Part shown: positions 34,125 to 42,306 of the stretch, one piece after another
Numbering within the stretch: position 1 is the first letter of the stretch
How the letters are laid out: every line of letters begins with the position of its first letter
DNA from: a bacterium
GTDB taxonomy: Bacteria; Zixibacteria; MSB-5A5; GN15; FEB-12
Length of the DNA stretch: 64,000 nucleotides
Reading direction: 5' to 3'
NCBI GenBank assembly: GCA_020444475.1
Contig: JAHLKV010000003.1
Span: 434,001-498,000 of the forward strand
Made by a program: the position numbers and the translations under genes
Notes under the pieces: generated by a model
What the model saw: only the letters and a program-made list of their open reading frames with translations
Databases searched by the model: none
What the model was told of the DNA's origin: nothing

Positions 34125-36797
34125 CTATGCGTTTAACTGCCGAAGCACCATCTGGAGGATACCGCCGTGCTTGTAGTAGTCGACTTCAATGGCGGTGTCG
34201 ATGCGCGCGGTGACCTCGAATGACTTCTCACCGCTCTCACCCGACGCTTTCACCGTCAGCTTTTGGTGCGGTTTGATGTCGCTCGATATACCTTCGATGG
34301 TAAACGACTCCTTGCCGGTCAGACCGAGTGAAGCGACCGACTCACCCGCCTTGAACTGCAGCGGCAGGATGCCCATCCCTATCAAATTGGAGCGGTGGAT
34401 GCGCTCGTAGGACTCGGCGATGACGGCCTTGACGCCGAGCAGGCGGGTACCCTTGGCAGCCCAATCGCGCGAGGAGCCCATGCCGTAATCTTTGCCGGCC
34501 AGAATGATCAGGTCGGTGCCGGATTCCTGGTACTTCATCGAAGCATCGTAAATCGACATCGTCTCGCCGGTCGGGTGGTAGGCGGTCACGCCGCCCTCGG
34601 ATCCCGGCACCAGCAGGTTGCGCAAGCGGATATTGGCGAACGTCCCGCGAGTCATGACGCGGTCGTTGCCGCGACGAGAACCATAGCTGTTGAAATCGGC
34701 AATACCGACACCCAGAGCCTGCAGGTACTTGCCGGCCGGTGAGTCGGCCTTGATCACGCCCGCCGGAGAAATGTGGTCGGTCGTGATCGAATCACCGAGC
34801 AGGGCCAATACACGGGCGTCTTTGATAGGGGCGATATCGCCGGTCTCCGCGGTCATGTCGAGGAAGAAGGGCGGCTCCTGGATGTATGTCGAGCTATCTT
34901 TCCAGTCGTACAGCTCGGAGTCGGTGCCTTTGATCGCGTTCCAGGTCGGGTTGCCCTCGAAGACCGATCCGTACTGCTGACGGAAGAGTTCCGGGGTAAC
35001 GGACTTGTGGATCGTCTGTTCGATCTCGGCCTGGGTCGGCCAGATGTCTTTCAGGAAGATCTTTTCACCCTTGTCATTCGTTCCGATCGGTTCTTTCACC
35101 AGATCGATATCAACCGTACCGGCCAGCGCATAGGCGACCACCAGCGGCGGCGACGCCAGATAGTTGGCGCGGGTATGCGGGTTGACACGACCTTCGAAAT
35201 TGCGGTTACCGGAGAGCACCGCCGCGGCCACAAGATCACCTTCCTGAATGGCCTTGACGACCGGCTCCGGAAGCGGACCGGAGTTACCGATACAGGTCGT
35301 GCAGCCAAACCCGACATTGTGGAAACCAAGCTTCGCCAGCGGCTCGAGCAGGTTGGCTTTCTTGAGATATTCGATCACTACCCGGGAGCCGGGCGCCAGC
35401 GATGTCTTCACATACGGTTTGGACCTGAGTCCTTTTTCAACCGCTTTCTTGGCGAGCAGGCCCGATGCGACTAGCACGTAGGGATCGGAGGTGTTGGTGC
35501 ACGATGTGATCGCGGCGATTACCACCGCGCCATGACCAACCTCGGCCGTGTAGCCGTTGCGGATGGCGACCCGCCTGGCCTGCTGCTCTTTGGTCAACTC
35601 GAAGCCGCGCTGTTTGATCGGGGCGCCGAGCGCCTTCTCAAACTCCTGTTTCATCGAACGCAGACCGACCCGGTCCTGTGGGCGTTTCGGTCCGGAGAGA
35701 GAGGGCTCAACCGTGGAGATATCGAGCTCGAGCATGTCGGCGAACTGCGGGGCTTTGGAACCCGGTTTGCGGAACAGCCCCTGCTCCTTGGTGTACGCTT
35801 CAACCAGTGCAACCTCGTCGTCGGTACGACCCGTCAGGCGGAGATACCGAAGGGCGGAATCATCGACCGGGAAAAATCCCATGGTGGCGCCATACTCGGG
35901 AGCCATATTGCCGATCATCGCTTTCACCGGCAGGGTCATGTGATCCAGTGCATCGCCGCAGAATTCGACGAACTTACCGACGACACCTTTTTCACGCAGC
36001 CGCTGAGTGATGGTCAGGACGAGATCGGTCCCGGTGACGCCTTCCGAGAGGCGACCGGTCAGCTTGAAGCCGATCACTTCGGGTGTCAGCATGTAAATCG
36101 GCTGACCGAGCATGACAGCTTCGGCTTCGATTCCACCAACACCCCAGCCGACCACGCCGAGGCCGTTGATCATGACGGTGTGGCTGTCGGTACCGACCAG
36201 GGAGTCGGGCATAGCGACGCCGTCCCTGACCAGCACGACCTTGGCGAGATACTCGAGATTGACCTGGTGGACAATACCGGTCGCGGGCGGGACAACCCGG
36301 AAGTTGTCGAAGGCGTTTTGTCCCCAGTGAAGGAACTCATAGCGTTCGCGATTGCGCTGGAACTCCTTCTCCATGTTTATCCTCAGGGCGTCATCGGAGG
36401 CGAAGGCATCGACCTGCACGGAGTGATCGATCACCAGATCGACCGGTACCAGCGGGTTGATCTTTTTCGGGTCACCGCCCATCGCTTTCATGGCCGAGCG
36501 CATGGCGGCCAGGTCGACCACCGCCGGCACCCCGGTGAAGTCCTGCAGGACCACACGGGCCGGCTTAAACGGCAGGTCTACCTCGCCGACGTTTTTCGGG
36601 TCGTACTTGGCGAGGTTCTCGACATCCTGCTCGGTGACCACGCGGCCGTCGACATTGCGGAGGACCGACTCCAGGATGATGCGGATCGAGTACGGCAGGC
36701 GTTCAAGCGAACCGTATCGGGAGAGACTATCGAGGCGGAAAATCTTGTATGTATGTGAACCGACTTTGAGATCGGCGGCGGCGGAAAACGGATCCAT
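34125..36797 (-). CDS. acnA: Aconitate hydratase (AcnA type)
   Basis: An 890-residue TCA-cycle enzyme converting citrate to isocitrate. Fe-S cluster cysteines are in TSCTNTSDP and [12 protein letters not shown]; substrate residues in [41 protein letters not shown] and the C-terminal swivel domain [16 protein letters not shown]. Start at ATG 36797 (AAGGGAG upstream); about 60 codons of further open frame upstream lack a family match. Confidence 0.98.
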   Translation of the reverse strand: MDPFSAAADLKVGSHTYKIFRLDSLSRYGSLERLPYSIRIILESVLRNVDGRVVTEQDVENLAKYDPKNVGEVDLPFKPARVVLQDFTGVPAVVDLAAMRSAMKAMGGDPKKINPLVPVDLVIDHSVQVDAFASDDALRINMEKEFQRNRERYEFLHWGQNAFDNFRVVPPATGIVHQVNLEYLAKVVLVRDGVAMPDSLVGTDSHTVMINGLGVVGWGVGGIEAEAVMLGQPIYMLTPEVIGFKLTGRLSEGVTGTDLVLTITQRLREKGVVGKFVEFCGDALDHMTLPVKAMIGNMAPEYGATMGFFPVDDSALRYLRLTGRTDDEVALVEAYTKEQGLFRKPGSKAPQFADMLELDISTVEPSLSGPKRPQDRVGLRSMKQEFEKALGAPIKQRGFELTKEQQARRVAIRNGYTAEVGHGAVVIAAITSCTNTSDPYVLVASGLLAKKAVEKGLRSKPYVKTSLAPGSRVVIEYLKKANLLEPLAKLGFHNVGFGCTTCIGNSGPLPEPVVKAIQEGDLVAAAVLSGNRNFEGRVNPHTRANYLASPPLVVAYALAGTVDIDLVKEPIGTNDKGEKIFLKDIWPTQAEIEQTIHKSVTPELFRQQYGSVFEGNPTWNAIKGTDSELYDWKDSSTYIQEPPFFLDMTAETGDIAPIKDARVLALLGDSITTDHISPAGVIKADSPAGKYLQALGVGIADFNSYGSRRGNDRVMTRGTFANIRLRNLLVPGSEGGVTAYHPTGETMSIYDASMKYQESGTDLIILAGKDYGMGSSRDWAAKGTRLLGVKAVIAESYERIHRSNLIGMGILPLQFKAGESVASLGLTGKESFTIEGISSDIKPHQKLTVKASGESGEKSFEVTARIDTAIEVDYYKHGGILQMVLRQLNA

Positions 36798-36985
36798 AAA
36801 CCGACTCCCTTCTAAGCTGTAGGACGCATCTATGATCCGGGTAGTATAGCCAACACCAACCCCGATTTCAAGCTCGCCGACCGAACCACAAATGATTAAT
36901 TGGGACTTGCTGTCGGGTGCTGATGCACTATCTTGCCGCTGGTCGACCGGGCAGACATCCCGCTGTGCAGAATGGATCAATCCCG

Positions 36986-37891
36986 ATGTTTCTCAGCAGA
37001 ATATCCGACGATCAACTGGTGATCGGCGCTCCAGCCAAGATCAACCTGTTTCTCGAAGTCTTGAACCGTCGCGAGGACGGCTACCACAACATCAATTCCC
37101 TCTTCCAGGCCGTGTCACTTTTTGACAGGTTAACCGTACGGCGAGTTAGAGAATCCGAAGAAATCTCATTACGCCTGTCAGACCGCTCGGCCACCGGTAG
37201 TGGGCTGGACTGCGGACCCGAGAACCTGATCTGTCGGACCTTTGGCCTTATGAAAGACCGATTTGGTCTGGAAGGCGGGCTGGAGGTTTCTCTGGACAAG
37301 CAGATTCCCGTGGCGGCGGGGCTCGCGGGAGGGTCAACCGATGCTGCTGCTTGCATTTATGCGGTAAACGAACTGTTTGGAGTGGGCCTGAATCGCGCGG
37401 CGATGGCCGCTTTGGGGGCTGAACTGGGATCCGATGTGCCTTTCTTTTTCAGTTCGGGGCAGGCCCTGGTGACAGGGCGGGGGGAGCAGATTGAAGACGT
37501 GGAGTTGCCGCTCGATTATTGGGTAGTATTGGTTACGCCGCCGGTCACGATCTCGACAGCGGAGGCCTATCGCTCGCTGGGAATGTCCTTGACAAACCCT
37601 AAGAACCCGTTTAATTTACCGCGTTGCGAGACGGTCGGTGAACTGGTCAAAGCGCTCAGTCTATCTGCCAACGATTTTGAAGAGGGTCCTCTTCTGTCTT
37701 CTGAGGGGCATCAGAAAATAAAAAAGGGTCTTCTTGGCTGCGGGGCCGAACTGGCGCGCCTGAGTGGGTCGGGGCCCACGGTGTTTGGCCTGTTTCGTTT
37801 ACCGCCGTCGGAGGAGTGTATAGGGAACGCAGGGGCATGGCATGTAAGCACGGTCCGGCCAATTGCCCTGCCGAGTGCTGATACATTTTGA
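36986..37891 (+). CDS. ispE: 4-diphosphocytidyl-2-C-methyl-D-erythritol kinase
   Basis: A 301-residue GHMP kinase of the MEP isoprenoid pathway. It has the N-terminal [22 protein letters not shown], the ATP loop [15 protein letters not shown], the GSDVPFF block and the C-terminal [13 protein letters not shown] chose ATG 36986 because the conserved domain begins 14 residues later; upstream starts (GTG or ATG in frame) are possible. It faces away from acnA, then leads into spoVG, tRNA-Gln, prs and rplY, a gene order close to the Bacillus ispE-spoVG-prs-ctc region. Confidence 0.95.
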   Translation: MFLSRISDDQLVIGAPAKINLFLEVLNRREDGYHNINSLFQAVSLFDRLTVRRVRESEEISLRLSDRSATGSGLDCGPENLICRTFGLMKDRFGLEGGLEVSLDKQIPVAAGLAGGSTDAAACIYAVNELFGVGLNRAAMAALGAELGSDVPFFFSSGQALVTGRGEQIEDVELPLDYWVVLVTPPVTISTAEAYRSLGMSLTNPKNPFNLPRCETVGELVKALSLSANDFEEGPLLSSEGHQKIKKGLLGCGAELARLSGSGPTVFGLFRLPPSEECIGNAGAWHVSTVRPIALPSADTF

Positions 37892-37905
37892 CGCAGGAGG
37901 CGACC

Positions 37906-38175
37906 GTGGAGATCACCGAGGTAAGGGTTACGCTTCGCGATGAGGATAAGCTGAAGGGGTTCGCGAACGTTACCTTCGACAACGCGTTTGTAGTGCGCGG
38001 GATGAAGATTATCCAGGGGAACAAGGGGCATTTTGTATCGATGCCTTCGCGGAAGCGTCCGGACGGGACGCACCAGGATATCGCGCATCCCGTAAACAGC
38101 GATATGCGTGATCAGATTGAGCAGCGGGTCTTGGAGGCGTACGAAGCCGAGCTGAAAACGCAGACTTCAGCCTAG
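37906..38175 (+). CDS. spoVG: SpoVG family RNA-binding regulator
   Basis: An 89-residue SpoVG protein: VEITEVRVTL, the central GFANVTFDNAFVVRGMKII, MPSRKRPDGTHQDIAHPVNS (the signature block) and a C-terminal helix. GTG start 37906 with AGGAGG 7 bases upstream is preferred to the TTG six codons earlier, which overlaps the ispE stop. SpoVG binds RNA/DNA and tunes gene expression in Firmicutes and spirochaetes. It is 14 bases from ispE and followed directly by a tRNA gene. Confidence 0.95.
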   Translation: MEITEVRVTLRDEDKLKGFANVTFDNAFVVRGMKIIQGNKGHFVSMPSRKRPDGTHQDIAHPVNSDMRDQIEQRVLEAYEAELKTQTSA

Positions 38176-38188
38176 GTCCCCAACTGTG

Positions 38189-38260
38189 TGGGGCGTAGCC
38201 AAGCGGTAAGGCACCGGCCTTTGGAGCCGGCATTCGCAGGTTCGAATCCTGCCGCCCCAG
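38189..38260 (+). tRNA. tRNA-Gln (TTG anticodon)
   Basis: A 72-nt cloverleaf: acceptor TGGGGCG/CGCCCCA, D-arm AGCCAAGCGGTAAGGC, anticodon stem-loop CCGGC-CTTTGGA-GCCGG with anticodon TTG, T-arm GCAGG-TTCGAAT-CCTGC, discriminator G. CCA not encoded. It lies in the intergenic space between spoVG and prs and may be processed from their transcript. Confidence 0.96.
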
Positions 38261-38350
38261 GAAATTGATTGAATTGTACGACGACCTGGATTGCGCCGGC
38301 CGTCCGACCGGGGCAAGTACAGGTCTCATTGTGTGAGGGTCGTGAATGTC

Positions 38351-39343
38351 ATGATTGTGCGAGAGGACATACGCCTGGTCGCAGGTAATGCGAACAAACC
38401 GCTGGCTACCAAAATCGCCGAATATCTGGGCTGCAAGATGACTGACTGCACGGTGACGCGTTTTTCCGACGGTGAAGTGTTCGTGCAGATCAATGACAAC
38501 ATCCGGGGAACGGACCTGTTTATTATTCAGCCGACCAATCCCCCGGCGGAAAACCTGATGGAGTTGCTGATGCTGATCGAGGCTTCACGAAGAGCCTCGG
38601 CGATGCGCATCACCGCCGTCATTCCGTACTACGGCTATGCCCGTCAGGATCGCAAGGACCGACCGCGCGTATCGATTACCGCCAAGCTGGTGGCCAACCT
38701 GATCACCACCGCCGGCGCCGACCGCATCATGACCATGGATTTGCACGCCAGTCAGATACAGGGCTTTTTCGACCTGCCGCACGATCACCTCTATTCGGCG
38801 GTCGTCTTCAATGACTACGTGCGCAATATGAAGCTGGAGAATCTGGTGGTGGTCTCCCCTGATGTCGGCTCGATCAAGCTGGCCCGGGCGACCGCCAGCT
38901 CCCTGCACGCCGAACTGGCGATTGTCGACAAGCGCCGTCAGGTCGCAAACAAGTCCGAGGTTATGAACCTGATCGGCGATGTTCGCGGGCGGACGGTTTT
39001 GATTCGCGACGATATGGTCGACACGGCGGGAACCTTGTGCAACGCCGCGGTGTACCTGAAAGAACGCGGCGCGGGTGATATTTATGCCGCCTGTACGCAC
39101 GGCGTGCTGTCGGGCAGCGCGATCGATCGGATCAACAACTCGCCGATCGCCAAGATGATTATTTCGGATTCTATCGATATCGCCGACAAATCGCTGTCGG
39201 ATAAGTTTGAGATTTTGACCTGCTCGGAGTTGATCGGTGAGGCCATCCGCCGGATATTCGACGAGGACTCCGTGTCTTCGCTGTTCGACGAGAAGACGAC
39301 ACCGGTGAGCGGGAAAAACGTGACGAATATAACACGCTCGTGA
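38351..39343 (+). CDS. prs: Ribose-phosphate pyrophosphokinase
   Basis: A 330-residue PRPP synthase supplying purine, pyrimidine, His and Trp synthesis. Family blocks: FSDGEVFVQINDNIRG, PYYGYARQDRKDRPR (ATP loop), MDLHASQIQGFFD, VVSPDVGSIKLAR, DKRRQ and the PRPP-binding RDDMVDTAGTLCNA. ATG 38351 is used; a GTG three codons earlier has a ribosome binding site too close to it. The C-terminus extends about 15 residues beyond typical Prs (FDEKTTPVSGKN...). Confidence 0.97.
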   Translation: MIVREDIRLVAGNANKPLATKIAEYLGCKMTDCTVTRFSDGEVFVQINDNIRGTDLFIIQPTNPPAENLMELLMLIEASRRASAMRITAVIPYYGYARQDRKDRPRVSITAKLVANLITTAGADRIMTMDLHASQIQGFFDLPHDHLYSAVVFNDYVRNMKLENLVVVSPDVGSIKLARATASSLHAELAIVDKRRQVANKSEVMNLIGDVRGRTVLIRDDMVDTAGTLCNAAVYLKERGAGDIYAACTHGVLSGSAIDRINNSPIAKMIISDSIDIADKSLSDKFEILTCSELIGEAIRRIFDEDSVSSLFDEKTTPVSGKNVTNITRS

Positions 39344-39362
39344 TGGAGGATACAGCCAGACC

Positions 39363-40031
39363 ATGAAAGACATTATGTTGAGCGTCCAGCGACGCTCAGG
39401 CACCGGCAAGGGCGCTGCCCGCCAGGCTCGCCGCGAAGGGCGCATCCCGGCCGTTGTGTACGGCCCGGAGATCGACCCTTACTCGGTGTCCGTCGAGGAA
39501 ACAGCTCTTCGCGCCGCCCTGAAAGAAGGCGGCCAGAGCTCTTTGTTCACCCTGAATATCGACGGCCGGGAAGCCAAGGTTGTGCTTCGTGAAGTACAGC
39601 GCGATCCGGTAACCAGCCATGTGACCCATATCGATTTCCACGCCGTGTCGATGAACAAGCCGATCAACGTGTCGGTCCCGCTTCACTTCGCGGGCACTCC
39701 GCCCGGTGTGAAGACCGGCGGCGGCATCATGCAGGTAACGATGCGCGAGCTCGAGATCTCCTGTCTGCCGTCCAACATCCCGGAAACGATCGAGGTGGAT
39801 GTCAGCCAGCTCGAGATCGGTGATTCGATTCACGTATCCGATCTGACTATCGAAAACGCCGAATTTTTGACCGAAGCCCGTCGGACGGTGGTTGTTATCT
39901 CCGCCCCGACCGTCATCAAGTCCGCCACGGCGGCCGAAGGTGAGGAAGGCGAAGAGGCTGCAGGTGCTGAAGGCGCCGAGGCTGCCGAGGGCGAAGGCGA
40001 AGGTGACGAGGAGAAGAAGGAAGAGAAGTAG
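39363..40031 (+). CDS. rplY: 50S ribosomal protein bL25, CTC (long) form
   Basis: A 222-residue 5S-rRNA-binding protein. The N-terminal L25 domain (SVQRRSGTGKGAARQARREGRIPAVVYGPE) is followed by the TL5/CTC beta domain (HIDFHAVSMNKPINVSVPLHF.., LPSNIPETIEVDVSQLEIGDSIHVSDL) and a ~35-residue Glu/Ala/Gly-rich acidic tail. The long CTC form in Bacillus is a stress protein encoded after prs, as here. Ends in a strong terminator. Confidence 0.96.
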   Translation: MKDIMLSVQRRSGTGKGAARQARREGRIPAVVYGPEIDPYSVSVEETALRAALKEGGQSSLFTLNIDGREAKVVLREVQRDPVTSHVTHIDFHAVSMNKPINVSVPLHFAGTPPGVKTGGGIMQVTMRELEISCLPSNIPETIEVDVSQLEIGDSIHVSDLTIENAEFLTEARRTVVVISAPTVIKSATAAEGEEGEEAAGAEGAEAAEGEGEGDEEKKEEK

Positions 40032-40061
40032 TCTCCCCTCTCCGAATTATCCGCATAGCAC

Positions 40062-40094
40062 AAAGCCGCTCGCATCTGCGAGCGGCTTTTTTTT
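40062..40094 (+). terminator. Terminator of the ispE-spoVG-prs-rplY run
   Basis: Plus-strand stem AAGCCGCTCGC/GCGAGCGGCTT with loop ATCT and an uninterrupted T-run. Confidence 0.95.
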
Positions 40095-40134
40095 GTGGGC
40101 AAGGAACATCATTGGCAACCTGCGATGGAACAAC

Positions 40135-40189
40135 TGTGCCCCATCCGGAGTGAGTCCACCTCGGTGGACGAACGGCGGGTGGGACACAG
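40135..40189 (-). repeat. Family-B repeat, single inverted copy
   Basis: On the minus strand it reads TGTGTCCCACCCGCCGTTCG, then hairpin GTCCAC-CGAG-GTGGAC, then CACTCCGGATGGGGCACA. Versus the 17-kb array the fifth stem pair is A-T instead of G-C, so pairing is kept. It sits between the rplY terminator and the DUF5674 cassette. Confidence 0.85.
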
Positions 40190-40315
40190 GTTTCTCTTGT
40201 GGAGGGATTGTAGCCGGCATATATGTACATCCGCTTTGACTGTGCGCCAGAATAACGCTATAATTCAGGGAGTCCCCCGTGATGAGGGCGCCGACGAAAG
40301 GAAACTCATCGAACA

Positions 40316-40654
40316 ATGAAGATACTCGATGCGCCGATAACGGTCGCTGAATTGCGGACTATGGCCGAGAACGTTTTTGGAAGCATGGTCAAGGCAGTGG
40401 TTGATGTTAGACGTGAGATACTCGCTGTGGACGCCGATATGCATGCTGATCTGGAGTCGCTGCTGCTAGACGATGGATCAGACCAACAAGACCTCTGGGG
40501 AATCAACCTTCATCCCGATCTACCAACTCAGGACACCGTCGAGTTTGATTCCATGATCAATGTCCGGCCGTCTCAGGGGAATCGGAGTCGCGGTGTGGAC
40601 GACCCGGAGACACGACAGCGTATCGTCGAAATCGTGCTGAAGTGGATGATTTGA
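40316..40654 (+). CDS. DUF5674 family protein
   Basis: A 112-residue protein matching DUF5674 by its N-terminal ITVAELRTMAENVFGSMVKAVVD, the acidic metal-like stretch AVDADMHADLESLLL and the conserved WGINLHPD and EFDSMINVRPSQGNRSRGV. The family is uncharacterised and widespread in candidate phyla and cyanobacteria. AAAGGA precedes the ATG. Its stop overlaps the next start by one base (TGATG). Enzymatic function unknown; conserved His/Asp/Glu/Arg suggest a catalytic or nucleic-acid-related role. Confidence 0.85.
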   Translation: MKILDAPITVAELRTMAENVFGSMVKAVVDVRREILAVDADMHADLESLLLDDGSDQQDLWGINLHPDLPTQDTVEFDSMINVRPSQGNRSRGVDDPETRQRIVEIVLKWMI

Positions 40655-40986
40655 TGCCTGCTCACCACAAAAACCTGACACTCGAACGATGGTCCCGGTT
40701 CTCACTTGCCGAGCAAATGGCGAACATCGGAAGCGAGGTCCATCGCGCGCTTAATTGGCGCAACAAGGGTCATGCGGAATACGAGAGACTCGCGGTCGAG
40801 CGCGCACTGGAGTTGTTTGATTTCACACTTGATGTGCGTCACTCACGCGCCCGCCTGAAAGAGATCGCGCGAGCGCGAGAGTTGGTGGTCGATCACTTCC
40901 TCGGATCGAACGAGTACGGGTCAACCGAGGCGCAGTGGAGAAGTTATTTCGATCAGTTCAACTACCTGGCGCGGAGAGATACCTGA
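40654..40986 (+). CDS. Small helical protein coupled to DUF5674
   Basis: A 110-residue, largely helical, charged protein. Features are LERWSRFSLAEQMANIGSEV near the N-terminus, a TPR-like helix pair (ALNWRNKGHAEYERLAVERALELFDFTL), RARLKEIARARELVVDHFLG and the C-terminal WRSYFDQFNYLARR. It starts inside the stop of the DUF5674 gene, so the two are translated together. Similar proteins occur beside DUF5674 genes in other genomes as I recall. No function is known; the two-gene layout is toxin-antitoxin-like in size but no toxin motif is visible. Confidence 0.75.
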   Translation: MPAHHKNLTLERWSRFSLAEQMANIGSEVHRALNWRNKGHAEYERLAVERALELFDFTLDVRHSRARLKEIARARELVVDHFLGSNEYGSTEAQWRSYFDQFNYLARRDT

Positions 40987-41004
40987 GCCGCGGCTTGTTT
41001 CCCC

Positions 41005-42162
41005 CTACAACTCCTTCCACTTCTCCTCAAAGCTCGCCAGGTCTTTCTTCCAGGCGTCCATGCCACCGCCGGAAAACTCCGGATCAATCTTTCTCGAGTG
41101 TGCTTCGTATGCCTTCGCGACCAGCGTGTCACCCATGAAGTAGTGCACTTCGCCAAACGTATCCCAGGCGTTGGCATTAGAGGGGTCAGTCATGACCTGA
41201 ATGAATGCAAACTCCTTCGCCGTCGCGAAGTCCTTCTTATTGAGGGCGCCGTAGACCAGGCCGTTGAACATACTGCCCGGTATGTTTTCACGGATAACTT
41301 CGGCGACGATCTCATCACGCCGTGCGCGAAGGTCGTCGGCGGTCAGGTCACGATAGGGATTCAGGATCACCCGCGAAGATATCCCGTTGGCGACGACATC
41401 GTTCAGCCCGACCATCGGAAGCGCCTGCGTCTCTCCCTTCTCGTAGTTCAATCGTACGATACCGTCGACAACGAGGTTTTTTGACGAAATGAACTTGTGC
41501 AGATCTTCGGCGCGCGGATACAGCACCTCGCGGCCGCGGACCGGCTCGCCGGACCACTTGCTGTACATGCAGCCGCACTGCATGAGACGTTTCTCGGGTA
41601 GGTAGAAGTAAAGGAACTCATCGGTGGCCAGACTGGGATAGGTTTCCTTTCCCTTCTCCAGACGGTAGATCACGATACGGTTGGAACCTTCGCCGAACAG
41701 CATCGAGTCGCTTTCGACATAGCGAATCAGGTCGGTCGATTGCTCGAACACGGCGCTGTCGACGACGGCACGGATGCGCTCGAAATCACCGCGGGTGGTG
41801 ATAATCTCCACGCTGGCTTCGAGCAGCGGCGCAACGGTCGACAGCGAATGAGGGTGCCAGTGTGAGTGCATGACGGTCGTGAGCGGCTTGGTCGGGAAGC
41901 GTTGGCCAAGGAAGCCCAGCAGCGCCTCTCCAGCGTCACGGTTATCGGTCAGCGTCCCGCCCCCGCCCTTGTTGCTGAGCGCGACTTCGATCATACAAAT
42001 CGAGTTGTCATATTCAACAACCAAACTCTTGGTGCCGAGTGAGTCCATCTCCAGAGCATAGAGGCCGTCGTCGACCGGCGTGATTCTCCAGGTGTGGGTC
42101 GAGTCTGCGGCCCAGACGGCTGGCGAGAAGATTAACAGCGTGATGAGGACGAACGTACGCAT
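41005..42162 (-). CDS. Exported metallo-beta-lactamase-fold-like protein
   Basis: A 385-residue exported protein (signal peptide RTFVLITLLIFSPAVWA). The N-terminal part follows MBL-fold order: WRITPVDDGLYALEMDS, NSICMIEVALSNKGGGG, TTVMHSHWHPHSLSTVAPLLE. The metal motif is HSHWHPH instead of HxHxDH, so metal binding is altered. The C-terminal ~90 residues look TPR-like (AFIQVMTDPSNANAWDTFGEVHYFMGD). It converges with the DUF5674 pair, the stops being 18 bases apart. Hydrolase activity is doubtful. Confidence 0.65.
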   Translation of the reverse strand: MRTFVLITLLIFSPAVWAADSTHTWRITPVDDGLYALEMDSLGTKSLVVEYDNSICMIEVALSNKGGGGTLTDNRDAGEALLGFLGQRFPTKPLTTVMHSHWHPHSLSTVAPLLEASVEIITTRGDFERIRAVVDSAVFEQSTDLIRYVESDSMLFGEGSNRIVIYRLEKGKETYPSLATDEFLYFYLPEKRLMQCGCMYSKWSGEPVRGREVLYPRAEDLHKFISSKNLVVDGIVRLNYEKGETQALPMVGLNDVVANGISSRVILNPYRDLTADDLRARRDEIVAEVIRENIPGSMFNGLVYGALNKKDFATAKEFAFIQVMTDPSNANAWDTFGEVHYFMGDTLVAKAYEAHSRKIDPEFSGGGMDAWKKDLASFEEKWKEL

Positions 42163-42306
42163 AGCATACCCTTAGACGTGTAAGTGACTTGATAGGTGTT
42201 TTCTGTTGGTTCCGACGATGCTTGTACCGCGAATGGGTGATTGGGTTCCGAAAGAAGGTGGGGGCAGGCAACGCAGCGGATTCGAAGACAGACCCCGCCC
42301 TCACCC

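Noticed and set aside
35532-36758. A 408-codon plus-strand open frame antisense to acnA
   Set aside because: Aconitase motifs cover the whole minus-strand frame; the antisense frame is a codon-bias artefact.
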